A DNA stretch of 64,000 nucleotides from a bacterium (lineage in GTDB: Bacteria; CLD3; SB21). Below, one piece after another: positions 35,721-44,337 of this stretch. The stretch covers positions 1 to 64,000 of the forward strand of contig JAIBAF010000006.1 in the NCBI GenBank assembly GCA_019695335.1. Reading direction: 5' to 3'. The position numbers were made by a program, and so were the translations under genes. A model generated the notes under the pieces. It was not told the DNA's origin and searched no databases. It worked only from the letters and a program-made list of their open reading frames with translations. The first letter of the stretch is position 1; the number at the start of each line of letters is the position of its first letter.

Positions 35721-37829
35721 ATGAACTCCATTGAGTCGCTTTGTATCAATACGATTCGTACATTGTCGATGGATGCCGTTCAACAGGCGAATTCCGGTCA
35801 CCCGGGAACGCCGATGGCGTTGGCGCCGGTAGCCTTTACGTTGTTCGACAAATTTATCAAACACAATCCGAAAAATTCCGACTGGCCGAATCGCGATCGG
35901 TTCGTATTGTCTGCCGGCCATGCATCGATGCTTTTATACAGTACATTACACATCAATGGATACGATATCTCTCTTGACGATATGCGTAATTTTCGTCAGC
36001 TGCATAGTAAATGTGCCGGTCATCCGGAATACGGTTTAGCTCCAGGAATTGAGACAACGACTGGCCCCCTCGGGCAGGGTGTAGCCAACAGCGTCGGTAT
36101 GGCCATTGCCGAAAAGTGGCTGGCTAAATATTTTAATCGTCCGAATTTTGACTTGATCAACTATAAAATTTTCGCCATTGCCGGCGATGGTTGTATGATG
36201 GAAGGCATTTCTTCCGAAGCAGCGTCGTTAGCGGGGCACCTCGGATTAGATAACCTGGTCTGGCTGTATGACAATAATCATATTACTATCGAAGGTAAAA
36301 CGTCGCTGGCTTTTTCTGAAGACGTTCATAAACGATTCGAAGCATACGGATGGTTTGTGCAACATCTTCCTGACGCTAATGATACATCGGCTATCGTTTC
36401 AGCCTTGCAAAATGCCAATGCAACTAAAGGCCGTCCCTCATTGATTATCATCGACAGTCATATTGCGTATGGAGCTCCCAATAAACAAGATACGCATGGC
36501 GCACACGGTGAGCCTTTGGGTGAAGACGAAATCAAAGCGGCGAAAAAAAATTACGGGTGGGATCCTGATAAAAAGTTTTTCGTGCCCCAGGAAGTGATGA
36601 ATTATGCGCAACAAATGACGGTGAAGGGTCAACAATCTGAGGCGGATTGGCAGAAACGATTTGCGGAATATGCTCACGCATTTCCTGAATTAGCAAAGGA
36701 ATTTGAATTAATTCAAAAACGAGCAATGCCTGAAAACTGGGATTCGGAAATTCCGGTATTTCCTACCGATGCCAAAGGATTGGCGAGCCGTGAGTCCAAC
36801 GGGAAAATTCTTAATGCTGTAGCTAAAAAAGTTCCGTGGCTGATCGGTGGCGCGGCGGACCTCGCACCGTCGACCAAAACTTTGATCAACGATGGAGGAC
36901 ACTTCTCAAAAGAAAATTTTGGCGGACGTAATTTCCATTTCGGAATTCGCGAGCATGCGATGGGTGCGATCGTAAATGGCATGACGTTGAGTAAGTTGAG
37001 GACTTACGGAGCCGGCTTTTTGATTTTTTCGGATTACATGCGACCGACCTTCCGGTTGGCATCATTGATGGAGCAACCTTCGGTATTTATTTTTACCCAT
37101 GACAGTATTGGAGTAGGTGAAGATGGTCCGACGCATCAACCTATCGAGCAGATAGCCTCGTTGCGTGCAATTCCAAACCTTGAAGTCATTCGTCCGGCGG
37201 ATGCGAATGAAGTGGCTGAAGCATGGCGATATATTATGGAATTGAAAGATCGCCCATCGGCGTTGATATTGACTCGTCAGGCTTTACCGACGTTTGATCG
37301 TTCACGATACGGTTCAGCCAACGGGTTAAAACGCGGCGGGTACATTATGGCTGATTGCAAAGGCACGCCGGAGGTTATATTGATCGGTACAGGTTCGGAA
37401 GTTCAGCTGTGTGTCGGCGCTTACGAACAGTTGACAAAGGAAGGTATCAGGTGTCGAGTCGTGAGCTTGCCGTGCTGGAGCTTATTTGAACGCCAAAGCG
37501 ATGCGTATTGGGAAAAAGTAATCCCGTCGTCGGTTCGTTGTCGAATCGCGGTTGAAGCCGCGTCGAGCTTTGGCTGGAGACGTTATACCGGTATCGATGC
37601 GGACGGAGGTATCGTCGCCATGAGAGATTTTGGCGAATCCGCTCCTATCAAAGCGTTGTTAGAAGAATTCGGTTTTACAGTCGAAGCTGTAGTGAAAATG
37701 GCCAAAGCGAAGCTGCGCTCTTTCCAAAAGAAAGAAAAGCCCAAAGCTGCTCAAAAAACAACGAAACATTTGGCCAAAAGCAATAAATCAAAGACTATAA
37801 AAAAGAAGAGCAAGTCCAAAAGAAAATGA
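35721..37829 (+). CDS. tkt: Transketolase with lysine-rich C-terminal tail
   Basis: Transketolase links the pentose phosphate pathway and glycolysis, using thiamine diphosphate. Seen: His of NSGHPGTPM (about 26-34), TPP motif GDGCMMEGISSEAASLAG, and the pyrimidine-domain segment THDSIGVGEDGPTHQPIEQ. The enzyme proper ends near residue 660. About 38 residues follow, rich in Lys/Ser (KKEKPKAAQKTTKHLAKSNK, then a run of KKKSKSKRK type), resembling histone-H1-like tails. It is preceded by AGGAGGAG and followed by a strong terminator. Confidence 0.97.
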   Translation: MNSIESLCINTIRTLSMDAVQQANSGHPGTPMALAPVAFTLFDKFIKHNPKNSDWPNRDRFVLSAGHASMLLYSTLHINGYDISLDDMRNFRQLHSKCAGHPEYGLAPGIETTTGPLGQGVANSVGMAIAEKWLAKYFNRPNFDLINYKIFAIAGDGCMMEGISSEAASLAGHLGLDNLVWLYDNNHITIEGKTSLAFSEDVHKRFEAYGWFVQHLPDANDTSAIVSALQNANATKGRPSLIIIDSHIAYGAPNKQDTHGAHGEPLGEDEIKAAKKNYGWDPDKKFFVPQEVMNYAQQMTVKGQQSEADWQKRFAEYAHAFPELAKEFELIQKRAMPENWDSEIPVFPTDAKGLASRESNGKILNAVAKKVPWLIGGAADLAPSTKTLINDGGHFSKENFGGRNFHFGIREHAMGAIVNGMTLSKLRTYGAGFLIFSDYMRPTFRLASLMEQPSVFIFTHDSIGVGEDGPTHQPIEQIASLRAIPNLEVIRPADANEVAEAWRYIMELKDRPSALILTRQALPTFDRSRYGSANGLKRGGYIMADCKGTPEVILIGTGSEVQLCVGAYEQLTKEGIRCRVVSLPCWSLFERQSDAYWEKVIPSSVRCRIAVEAASSFGWRRYTGIDADGGIVAMRDFGESAPIKALLEEFGFTVEAVVKMAKAKLRSFQKKEKPKAAQKTTKHLAKSNKSKTIKKKSKSKRK

Positions 37830-37850
37830 ATTTGCTTTATAAGCATCAAA

Positions 37851-37880
37851 AAGGCTGGTTCAAAAAACCAGCCTTTTTTT
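37851..37880 (+). terminator. Rho-independent terminator of tkt
   Basis: AAGGCTGGTT pairs with AACCAGCCTT over ten bases around CAAAA, followed by a T run. It starts 21 bp after the tkt stop. Confidence 0.95.
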
Positions 37881-37959
37881 ATTTAAATTTTTCGGAATAT
37901 TTGCCGTATTCGTCTCGTTATACTTCCAGCCCTAAATTTTAAAACATTGGAGAAATGGT

Positions 37960-38625
37960 ATGGTCAAATTAATGATCGCTGCTTTATTATTGTCTGTCGC
38001 GGCCTGCAAAAAATCTACTGAAATGAAAGCTACGGAAGCAAAAGTCGAATCTGCGAAATCCGACGATTCAAAAAAAATCGTACCGGCAGGCGTCAAACCC
38101 GATACGGCTATATTTTCAGGAGGATGTTTTTGGTGTATGGAAGGGCCGTTTGAAAAACTCGACGGCGTTTTTGATGCCATTTCAGGATATACCGGCGGGC
38201 ATAAGCGCAATCCAACTTACGGCGAAGTAGGAAGTGGAACTACAGGACATCGCGAAAGCGTGGAAATTATTTATGATTCGGCTAAGATCAGCTATGAACA
38301 GCTACTCAATGTCTTTTGGCGGCAAATCGATCCTACGGACGACGGAGGACAATTTGTCGATCGCGGATTTCAATATACTACAGCGATATTTTATATGAAT
38401 GAAGCGCAAAAAAAAGCTGCTGAAAAGTCGAAGGAAGAATTGACCAAATCAGGAAAATTTTCAGCGTCGATAGTGACCCCGATTTTACCTGCTTCAACGT
38501 ATTATCCTGCCGAAGATTATCATCAGGATTTCTACAAGAAAGATCCTGATCACTATCACAATTACCGTAGCGGTTCTGGCCGTGATCAGTTTATTGAAAA
38601 AACGTGGGGTAAGTCAGCTCATTAA
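37960..38625 (+). CDS. msrA: Peptide methionine sulfoxide reductase A, lipoprotein form
   Basis: MsrA reduces methionine S-sulfoxide in oxidised proteins. The catalytic motif FSGGCFWCMEGPF has the nucleophilic Cys (about residue 53), and the rest follows the family (GYTGGHKRNPTYGEV; QIDPTDDGGQFVDRG). The N terminus is a signal segment with lipobox LSVAAC (Cys16) and a charged linker, so this copy is anchored in the envelope. The ATG at 37960 has GGAGAA seven bases upstream. A bidirectional-looking terminator lies between this gene and the convergent E1 gene. Confidence 0.95.
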   Translation: MVKLMIAALLLSVAACKKSTEMKATEAKVESAKSDDSKKIVPAGVKPDTAIFSGGCFWCMEGPFEKLDGVFDAISGYTGGHKRNPTYGEVGSGTTGHRESVEIIYDSAKISYEQLLNVFWRQIDPTDDGGQFVDRGFQYTTAIFYMNEAQKKAAEKSKEELTKSGKFSASIVTPILPASTYYPAEDYHQDFYKKDPDHYHNYRSGSGRDQFIEKTWGKSAH

Positions 38626-38674
38626 GACGGCGTTATTCGAGAAATTTCCGATAAGTTTCAGATTTTTACAAACA

Positions 38675-38705
38675 AAAAAGGGACTATTAATAATAGTCCC
38701 TTTTT
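38675..38705. terminator. Bidirectional terminator between msrA and E1
   Basis: AAAAAGGGACTATTA pairs with TAATAGTCCCTTTTT nearly without loop. Both strands end in a T run, matching its place between convergent genes. Confidence 0.9.
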
Positions 38706-38725
38706 ATTTTGATCGAATAATAAAA

Positions 38726-40795
38726 TTAGTATCGAACTAACTCTTCGATATCATGCATTATTTTTTCTTCATTCACCAGAATAGCGGCTTCAAGTATTCT
38801 TGAAAAAGGAATCGGTGCATCCGCACTGCAACAACGACGTACGGGCGCGTCAAGAAATTCAAAACATTCCTGCGTAATCCTGGCAGCAATTTCGCCGCTG
38901 AATCCTCCGGTAGCTTGATTTTCGGTCACGACGAGGACGCGATTGGTCTTCTGAATAGATTGACGGATTGTGTTCATATCCATAGGAACAATTGATCGCA
39001 AGTCGATCACTTCGACACTGATACCTTTTTCGGCTAACTTGTTAGCAGCGCGCAACGACCAGTGGACAGGAGTTCCGTAAGTAACCACGGTGACGTTCGT
39101 GCCTTCGCGGCGAATTCTGGCTTTTCCGAACGGTACAAAATGGTCGGCGCCTGTTTTCGGGCTTTGTGCAAAAATTTGATTATACAAAAATTTGGGTTCA
39201 AGAAAGAACGTGATTCCGCGTGATCGTATCGACGTACGCAATAATCCGCACGCGTCATCGGCGAACGAAGGAACGACGACCCGAACGCCGGGTAAATTGG
39301 CCATCACGCCTTCGACGTTTTGAGAGTGATATAAACCGCCGCCGATATAACCACCGCTGGCAAGCCGGATGGTAATGTTTGGGCAATTTTGGCCATTAGA
39401 GCGATAGTATTCATGGCTCGTTTCGACAATCTGTTCCATGGCCGGCCAAACATAATCGGCAAATTGCGCGGCTTCGATGACCACACGAATATCGTCTTTG
39501 AATCGCGACATACCGTTGGCGGTACCAACAATAAAATCTTCTGCAATCGGAGAATTGAAAACACGTCCACGGCCAAATTCTTGCTGCAATCCTTTCGTGG
39601 CATTAAAAACACCGCCTTTGTCTTTCGAAGCGACATCCTGTCCCCACATAAAAGTATTCGGATTGAGAGTAAATTCTTCGTGCAGAGTACGGTTAATTGC
39701 CTGCAAAATTTTTTCTGTTGGTTCACCGGCCTGAGTCTGAGTTTCTTCAACATCCATCGGATCCGGCGTGACAAAATATAATGCCGTTTCAGGATCAGGG
39801 GTAGGGGCTTCTTCTGCGCGGGCAGCCGCATCATCCACTTCACCTGTATTAGCCGATTCCAGGTCAAGGATTTCCTTTTCAGTAAAAATCCGTTCTTCGA
39901 TCAAGAAACTGCGAAAATTGGCCAAAGGATCGAGGCGGTGCATCTCTTCCAATTCTTCTTTGGAGCGGTATAGTTCGTGGCGATCGCTGTTGGAGTGAGA
40001 ATTGATGCGCACGCAATCGGCATGAACCAGCGCAGGACCTTTTCCCGAACGAACATACGCCATTGCGTCATCCATCGCACGGCGGCAGTCGAAGAAATTG
40101 CGTCCATCGCAATTGAAAATGCCGAGATTTTTCAGTCCGCGGTAATTGTCCGAAACGATACGGTTGGCAGTCTGTTCTTCTGATGGAACGCTGATGCCGT
40201 AATGATTATTCTGAATCACAAAAATAACTGGCAGCATTTCGCGGCTTGCGCCGTTCATGGCTTCATAGACATAACCTTCCGATGAGGACGCATCACCGAA
40301 ACTCGCATACGCGATTCCTTCAGCTTTATAATACTTAATTGCCCGAGCGACTCCAACCGCATGAAGCGTGTGGTTGGAAACGCATGAGGAAACATTTTCG
40401 ATCTGGATCGATGGTTTCGCGAAATGGTTGGACATATGCCGCCCGCCACTAGCCACATCGTCACGACGGCTGAGGCCGTTAAGCATAATTTCGTATACAT
40501 TGATTCCCGCCGCGAGGCAGGTTAATTGATCGCGGTAGTATGGAAATAAGAAATCGACATTGGGGCGAAAGGATAATCCCAAAGCCAATTGAATGCCTTC
40601 ATGCCCGCCGCACATAGCGAGGTATGACCATCCTTTGGATTGACGAATGAATTTCGAAGCTTGCTCGTCGATCAATCGGCTCATATGCGCCAAGCGATAC
40701 CATTTCTTTAATTCATCTTTACTGACATTTGGACGCGCTGTTGCTTCGGGTTTCGCAAGTGCTTCCACGATGCTCCCTTCAAAAAATTGATACAA
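38726..40795 (-). CDS. 2-oxoacid dehydrogenase E1, fused alpha and beta subunits
   Basis: This is a TPP-dependent E1 of the branched-chain/pyruvate/acetoin type. The alpha half (about 20-325) has CGGHEGIQLALGL and the TPP motif GDASSSEGYVYEAMNGA...NN. A charged linker (about 325-365, AARAEEAPTPDPET) leads to the beta half (about 370-689) with GGYIGGGLYHSQNVEGVMAN and VVTENQATGGFSGEIA. Most bacteria encode the halves as two genes, so the fusion is notable. E2 and E3 are not in the window. The substrate cannot be fixed, but the GGGLYHSQN region is typical of pyruvate or branched-chain enzymes. The neighbour upstream is ccmB-side DNA, not an operon partner. Confidence 0.92.
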   Translation of the reverse strand: MYQFFEGSIVEALAKPEATARPNVSKDELKKWYRLAHMSRLIDEQASKFIRQSKGWSYLAMCGGHEGIQLALGLSFRPNVDFLFPYYRDQLTCLAAGINVYEIMLNGLSRRDDVASGGRHMSNHFAKPSIQIENVSSCVSNHTLHAVGVARAIKYYKAEGIAYASFGDASSSEGYVYEAMNGASREMLPVIFVIQNNHYGISVPSEEQTANRIVSDNYRGLKNLGIFNCDGRNFFDCRRAMDDAMAYVRSGKGPALVHADCVRINSHSNSDRHELYRSKEELEEMHRLDPLANFRSFLIEERIFTEKEILDLESANTGEVDDAAARAEEAPTPDPETALYFVTPDPMDVEETQTQAGEPTEKILQAINRTLHEEFTLNPNTFMWGQDVASKDKGGVFNATKGLQQEFGRGRVFNSPIAEDFIVGTANGMSRFKDDIRVVIEAAQFADYVWPAMEQIVETSHEYYRSNGQNCPNITIRLASGGYIGGGLYHSQNVEGVMANLPGVRVVVPSFADDACGLLRTSIRSRGITFFLEPKFLYNQIFAQSPKTGADHFVPFGKARIRREGTNVTVVTYGTPVHWSLRAANKLAEKGISVEVIDLRSIVPMDMNTIRQSIQKTNRVLVVTENQATGGFSGEIAARITQECFEFLDAPVRRCCSADAPIPFSRILEAAILVNEEKIMHDIEELVRY

Positions 40796-40901
40796 ATGAT
40801 GTTGTGTCTAATTAGCGAGGCTATTTAACGATTTTTTACAATTATTTCAAGAAAATTTCGCTGACAGAAAGGAGGAAAATTCGGAGAAAAAGCACTTAAA
40901 T

Positions 40902-41579
40902 TTACTCTTCTAAAACATATTCGAAAGTCAAAAAAGCTCCAATGACAATGATGATGTCGAATGCGCCCATAATTTTCAGCCAATCAAAGGTGTCAGAAAA
41001 AGGGTCGCCACGAAGAATAACCGCCGTGCATTCAACCGAAGCGATTAATAACGGCACGGCAACAGGGAATAATAAAAGCGGAAGAATTACTTCCCGCATT
41101 TTGGTATTGAGTGAAATAGCCGAAAAGATTGTTCCGGCAGCAACAAATCCAAACGTACCGAAAGCGCAGGTTAACAATAATGCCGGGATTTCGGTTGAAA
41201 GTCGCAGATTAAAAAAAACGATGAATAAAGGAAGGATGACCAATTCAGAAAAGAACATAAACACGAATGCCGACAACATTTTACCGAGATAAATGGCTCC
41301 TTTGTCGATGGGTAAAAGCCGCAATGCATGAAAATTGCCATTTTCACTTTCCGGCGCAAAAGCACGGTTAAGCCCCAGCGTTCCGGCAAAAGTAAAGGCA
41401 ACCCACAGAATGCCAGGTCCTACGGAGAGAGTTTGCTCCAATTCAGGATCGATGGTGAAATTGAAGACGACAAGAACCATAATTGCAAATAAACTCATAG
41501 CACTAAAAAATTCTTTCGTACGCCTTTCAGTCAGAAAGTCTTTATCAAATAACGCCCAGATTTTTTTTAACAAATCCAT
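40902..41579 (-). CDS. ccmB: Heme exporter protein B (cytochrome c maturation)
   Basis: CcmB is a membrane subunit of the CcmABC exporter in system I cytochrome c biogenesis. The protein (225 residues) has six membrane helices and starts with LFDKDFLTERRTKEFFSAM, followed by FTFAGTLGLNRAFAPESENG, both typical. GGAG precedes the ATG. CcmA, CcmC and the other cyt c genes are not adjacent here; the gene downstream is the E1 fusion and upstream a GNAT protein. It is a separate locus, or the cluster is dispersed in this organism. Confidence 0.88.
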   Translation of the reverse strand: MDLLKKIWALFDKDFLTERRTKEFFSAMSLFAIMVLVVFNFTIDPELEQTLSVGPGILWVAFTFAGTLGLNRAFAPESENGNFHALRLLPIDKGAIYLGKMLSAFVFMFFSELVILPLFIVFFNLRLSTEIPALLLTCAFGTFGFVAAGTIFSAISLNTKMREVILPLLLFPVAVPLLIASVECTAVILRGDPFSDTFDWLKIMGAFDIIIVIGAFLTFEYVLEE

Positions 41580-41598
41580 TCAAGCTCCATAACTGTAA

Positions 41599-42081
41599 TT
41601 ATTCTGCAAGTTTATCGAGCGCATTCCCGGTCACTCGAAATACCGTCCAATCGGACATTGGAACTGCGCCAAGACTTTGATAAAAACGGATTGCAGGCTC
41701 ATTCCAATCCAATACCCACCATTCAAAACGTCCGCATCCTCGTTCTTTGGCAATCCGAGCCAGATATTGCAGCATAAATTTACCAAAACCTTTCCCGCGC
41801 ATTTCAGGTTTCACAAACAGATCTTCAAGATATAAACCCGGCTTGCCAAGAAAAGTCGAAAAATTATGAAAGAAAACGGCGAAGGCAACCGGCGTTTTTT
41901 TCCAATAGCCGATCACTGCTTCTGCCGTCCGACGATTGCCAAACAGCGATTCACGCAAAGTGCTTTCAGAAGCAACCACCTCACTCGATAGTTTTTCATA
42001 TTCAGCCAGCTCTTTGATAAACTGTAAAATCAAAGGAACGTCTTTTTCTGTGGCCGGTTGGATTTCAAATTCGGAGTTCAT
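41599..42081 (-). CDS. GNAT acetyltransferase, SSAT-like
   Basis: The protein has 160 residues with the GNAT order: N-terminal IQPATEKDVPLILQFIKELA, central strand LYLEDLFVKPEMRGKGFGKF with the acetyl-CoA loop RGKGFG, and a C-terminal RFYQSLGAVPM. It resembles spermidine/diamine acetyltransferases in length and segments, but that substrate is not certain. It is 19 bp upstream of ccmB on the same strand and may be cotranscribed with it. No ribosome binding site is evident before the ATG at 42081. Confidence 0.82.
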   Translation of the reverse strand: MNSEFEIQPATEKDVPLILQFIKELAEYEKLSSEVVASESTLRESLFGNRRTAEAVIGYWKKTPVAFAVFFHNFSTFLGKPGLYLEDLFVKPEMRGKGFGKFMLQYLARIAKERGCGRFEWWVLDWNEPAIRFYQSLGAVPMSDWTVFRVTGNALDKLAE

Positions 42082-42243
42082 TAGTTTGCTTTTTTAAATA
42101 CGACCCGCAAAACTAAGACAGATAAAGCACATTCTCAACAGAAAAATCCGGTGTTCATTATGATTGATTCTTATGATTTATTTTTCCAATTTGTTTTGCT
42201 GTCAAAGTAATGCCTCATTCTGATAATTATTGAAATAAGCGAT

Positions 42244-43044
42244 ATGCGTATAGGCTATTTACAATTTGAGCCGGTTTTCGGAAAGCCTGAAACCAACAAG
42301 CAAAAAATCGAACAGTTGTTAGGCAAAGAAACGTTTGATTTAATGGTGCTGCCGGAATTATCCCAATCCGGATATGTTTTTTCGTCAAAAAATGAACTCG
42401 AAGAATTGGCGGAAGAAATTCCTAATGGATCGTTTTGTTCATTTCTAAAAAAAATGAGTGCCGAAAAAGAGGGATTTATCGTTTCAGGAATTTGTGAACG
42501 TTCCGGAAATAATTTTTACAACTCATCAATTTTAGTTTCACCTGACGGAAAAATTGAAACGTACCGAAAACTGCATCTTTTTTATGAAGAAAAACTATGG
42601 TTCAGTCCTGGAAATATTCCATTGACGGTTCATGAGATTCGTCATGAGCAATGGGGAAGTGCGCGTATCGGAATGATGATTTGTTTTGATTGGCGGTTTC
42701 CCGAAGTTACGCGAATCCTTGCGTTGAAAGGCGCGCAGATCATCTGTCATCCTTCTAATTTGGTGATGCCTCATTGCCAGGATGCAATGATCACACGGGC
42801 TTTGGAAAATCATATTTTTACAATTACCGCCAATCGAACCGGGCGTGATGTCAAACCGGATAAGCAGATGCAGTTTACAGGGAAGAGCATTATGGTTGCG
42901 CCGGATGGAGCCGTCCTGAAAAAAAGCAGCGAGAAAGCGGAGGAAGTTTTATTAATTGACATCGATCCGGGTTTGGCGGATAATAAGAACGTGAACGCAT
43001 TCAACGATGCATTTAACGACAGGCGTTCTGACTTTTATAGATGA
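42244..43044 (+). CDS. Nitrilase-superfamily amidohydrolase
   Basis: This carbon-nitrogen hydrolase (266 residues) cleaves amide or nitrile bonds. The triad is visible: Glu in VLPELSQSGY (about 41), Lys in YRKLHLFYEEKLWF (about 105), Cys in MICFDWRFPE (about 142). The length and the EKLWFSPG segment fit the omega-amidase/Nit2-like or YafV-like branch. It is divergent from the GNAT-ccmB pair and convergent with rsgA, with a terminator between. No Shine-Dalgarno sequence is seen. The true substrate is unknown. Confidence 0.87.
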   Translation: MRIGYLQFEPVFGKPETNKQKIEQLLGKETFDLMVLPELSQSGYVFSSKNELEELAEEIPNGSFCSFLKKMSAEKEGFIVSGICERSGNNFYNSSILVSPDGKIETYRKLHLFYEEKLWFSPGNIPLTVHEIRHEQWGSARIGMMICFDWRFPEVTRILALKGAQIICHPSNLVMPHCQDAMITRALENHIFTITANRTGRDVKPDKQMQFTGKSIMVAPDGAVLKKSSEKAEEVLLIDIDPGLADNKNVNAFNDAFNDRRSDFYR

Positions 43045-43074
43045 ATTTGGTATTTTAAATCTGTCCTAAATAAA

Positions 43075-43104
43075 AAAAGCTCCAAAAAAAAATTTGGAGC
43101 TTTT
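43075..43104. terminator. Bidirectional terminator between nitrilase and rsgA
   Basis: AAAAGCTCCAAA and TTTGGAGCTTTT pair over 12 bases with a short A-rich loop. It is located between convergent stops at 43044 and 43109 and ends in T in both directions. Confidence 0.9.
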
Positions 43105-43108
43105 GATT

Positions 43109-44170
43109 TTACTTTCTTTTTGGATTTCTTTTCATATCCGCATGGATTTTTTTCCATTTCTTTCTTTCAAGCCTTGCCGCATTGTTGTCTTGCCGTAACT
43201 CGAGGTAATGTAATTCGCGGAGCATTTTCCGGTAATTTTTATACCGTTTTTCATCCAGAGTTCCATTCTCAAGTGCGGCTTTGACAGCGCAACCGGGTTC
43301 TTGATCATGGTGGCAATCCTTAAACCGGCATTGGGCTGCCAATGCTTCGATATCTGAAAAGGTTTGATTCAAACCCTCTTCACTGGCCCATAACTGCAAT
43401 TCACGCATCCCGGGCGTATCAATAACCAATGCCCCTGACGCCAGTTTGATCAGTTCGCGGTGGGTTGTCGTATGTTTTCCGCGTGAATCGGCGACCCGGA
43501 CTTCCTGCGTTTTCAAATGATCATGACCTATCAACGCATTAATGATCGTCGATTTTCCAACGCCGGATGAACCCATAAACACAGCCGTTTCATTCGGGCG
43601 AAGCCATGAGTTAAATCGTGACGGTGTATCGTCGTTTGTCGCCGATAAAGTAATGACGGGAATGGCCGACGCGATTGCTTCAATTGATTGAATCTGATTA
43701 TTTAAATCCGTAGCGATGTCAGCCTTATTCAGTACAATGATCGGTTCCGCACCGCTTTCACGTGTAAGTATCAGGTAGCGTTCGATGCGCCTCGGACTAA
43801 AATCGGCGTCCAGTCCGTTGACAATAAAAACTTTGTCCACGTTGGCCGCAACAATTTGTTCTTCAGCTTCGATGCCGGCTACTTTGCGTGAAAACTTCGT
43901 CTTACGGGGTAAAACAGAATGAATGGTAGCGCTGCGTTCTTGCGCTCTGAGATCGATGACAACCCAGTCACCGACTGCGGGGAAGTCTGCGCGTCCTGCA
44001 GCCGTATACCGTAATTTACCCGATACTTCACCCCAAACTTCACCGATGGACGTGTACAATTCGTACCGCTCTTTATGTTCGAGAGCAATGCGGCCAACGG
44101 TAAAATCTTCCGGATAGTTATGAAGAAATGAATTTTCAAAGAACGTATTCCAACCGAATGTTTCTAACAC
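43109..44170 (-). CDS. rsgA: Ribosome small-subunit-dependent GTPase RsgA
   Basis: RsgA (YjeQ) assists 30S maturation. The protein (353 residues) shows the circularly permuted G domain: G4 LNKAD (about 150), then G1 GSSGVGKST (about 203), then G3 DTPGMREL (about 256). It has an N-terminal OB fold and a C-terminal zinc-binding part (CRFKDCHHDQEPGCAV). The start codon is GTG, supported by AGGAGG seven bases before it. The upstream gap of 167 bp has a 9-bp long-range inverted repeat. Confidence 0.95.
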   Translation of the reverse strand: MLETFGWNTFFENSFLHNYPEDFTVGRIALEHKERYELYTSIGEVWGEVSGKLRYTAAGRADFPAVGDWVVIDLRAQERSATIHSVLPRKTKFSRKVAGIEAEEQIVAANVDKVFIVNGLDADFSPRRIERYLILTRESGAEPIIVLNKADIATDLNNQIQSIEAIASAIPVITLSATNDDTPSRFNSWLRPNETAVFMGSSGVGKSTIINALIGHDHLKTQEVRVADSRGKHTTTHRELIKLASGALVIDTPGMRELQLWASEEGLNQTFSDIEALAAQCRFKDCHHDQEPGCAVKAALENGTLDEKRYKNYRKMLRELHYLELRQDNNAARLERKKWKKIHADMKRNPKRK

Positions 44171-44206
44171 GGTCGTTCCTCCTAATGAATAGTATTACAC
44201 TTTCAA

Positions 44207-44274
44207 TTACGGAGGATTAAAATTTCATAATTCGCTGGATAATTCAGATCAAGCGTTTATGAATGCCTCCGTAA
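44207..44274 (-). other. Long-range inverted repeat upstream of rsgA
   Basis: TTACGGAGG (44207-44215) and CCTCCGTAA (44266-44274) are perfect complements 50 bp apart, between the propeller lipoprotein stop and the rsgA start. It could close a structured leader RNA or be a weak terminator base; no T run follows. Confidence 0.35.
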
Positions 44275-44337
44275 CCGGTTAATTTTGAAACCAGCATTCA
44301 GGGCAATCATAGGCTCTCCTTTAAGTTAATTTAATTT

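Noticed and set aside
39304-39867. Open reading frame of 187 codons inside the E1 fusion gene, another minus-strand frame
   Set aside because: It shares the strand but is out of frame with E1 and shows low-complexity basic sequence with no domain. It is a shadow of the E1 gene.
38726-40795. E1 gene as two genes joined by a sequencing error
   Set aside because: The frame is continuous through a typical disordered linker without a homopolymer run at the junction, so a true fusion is more likely.
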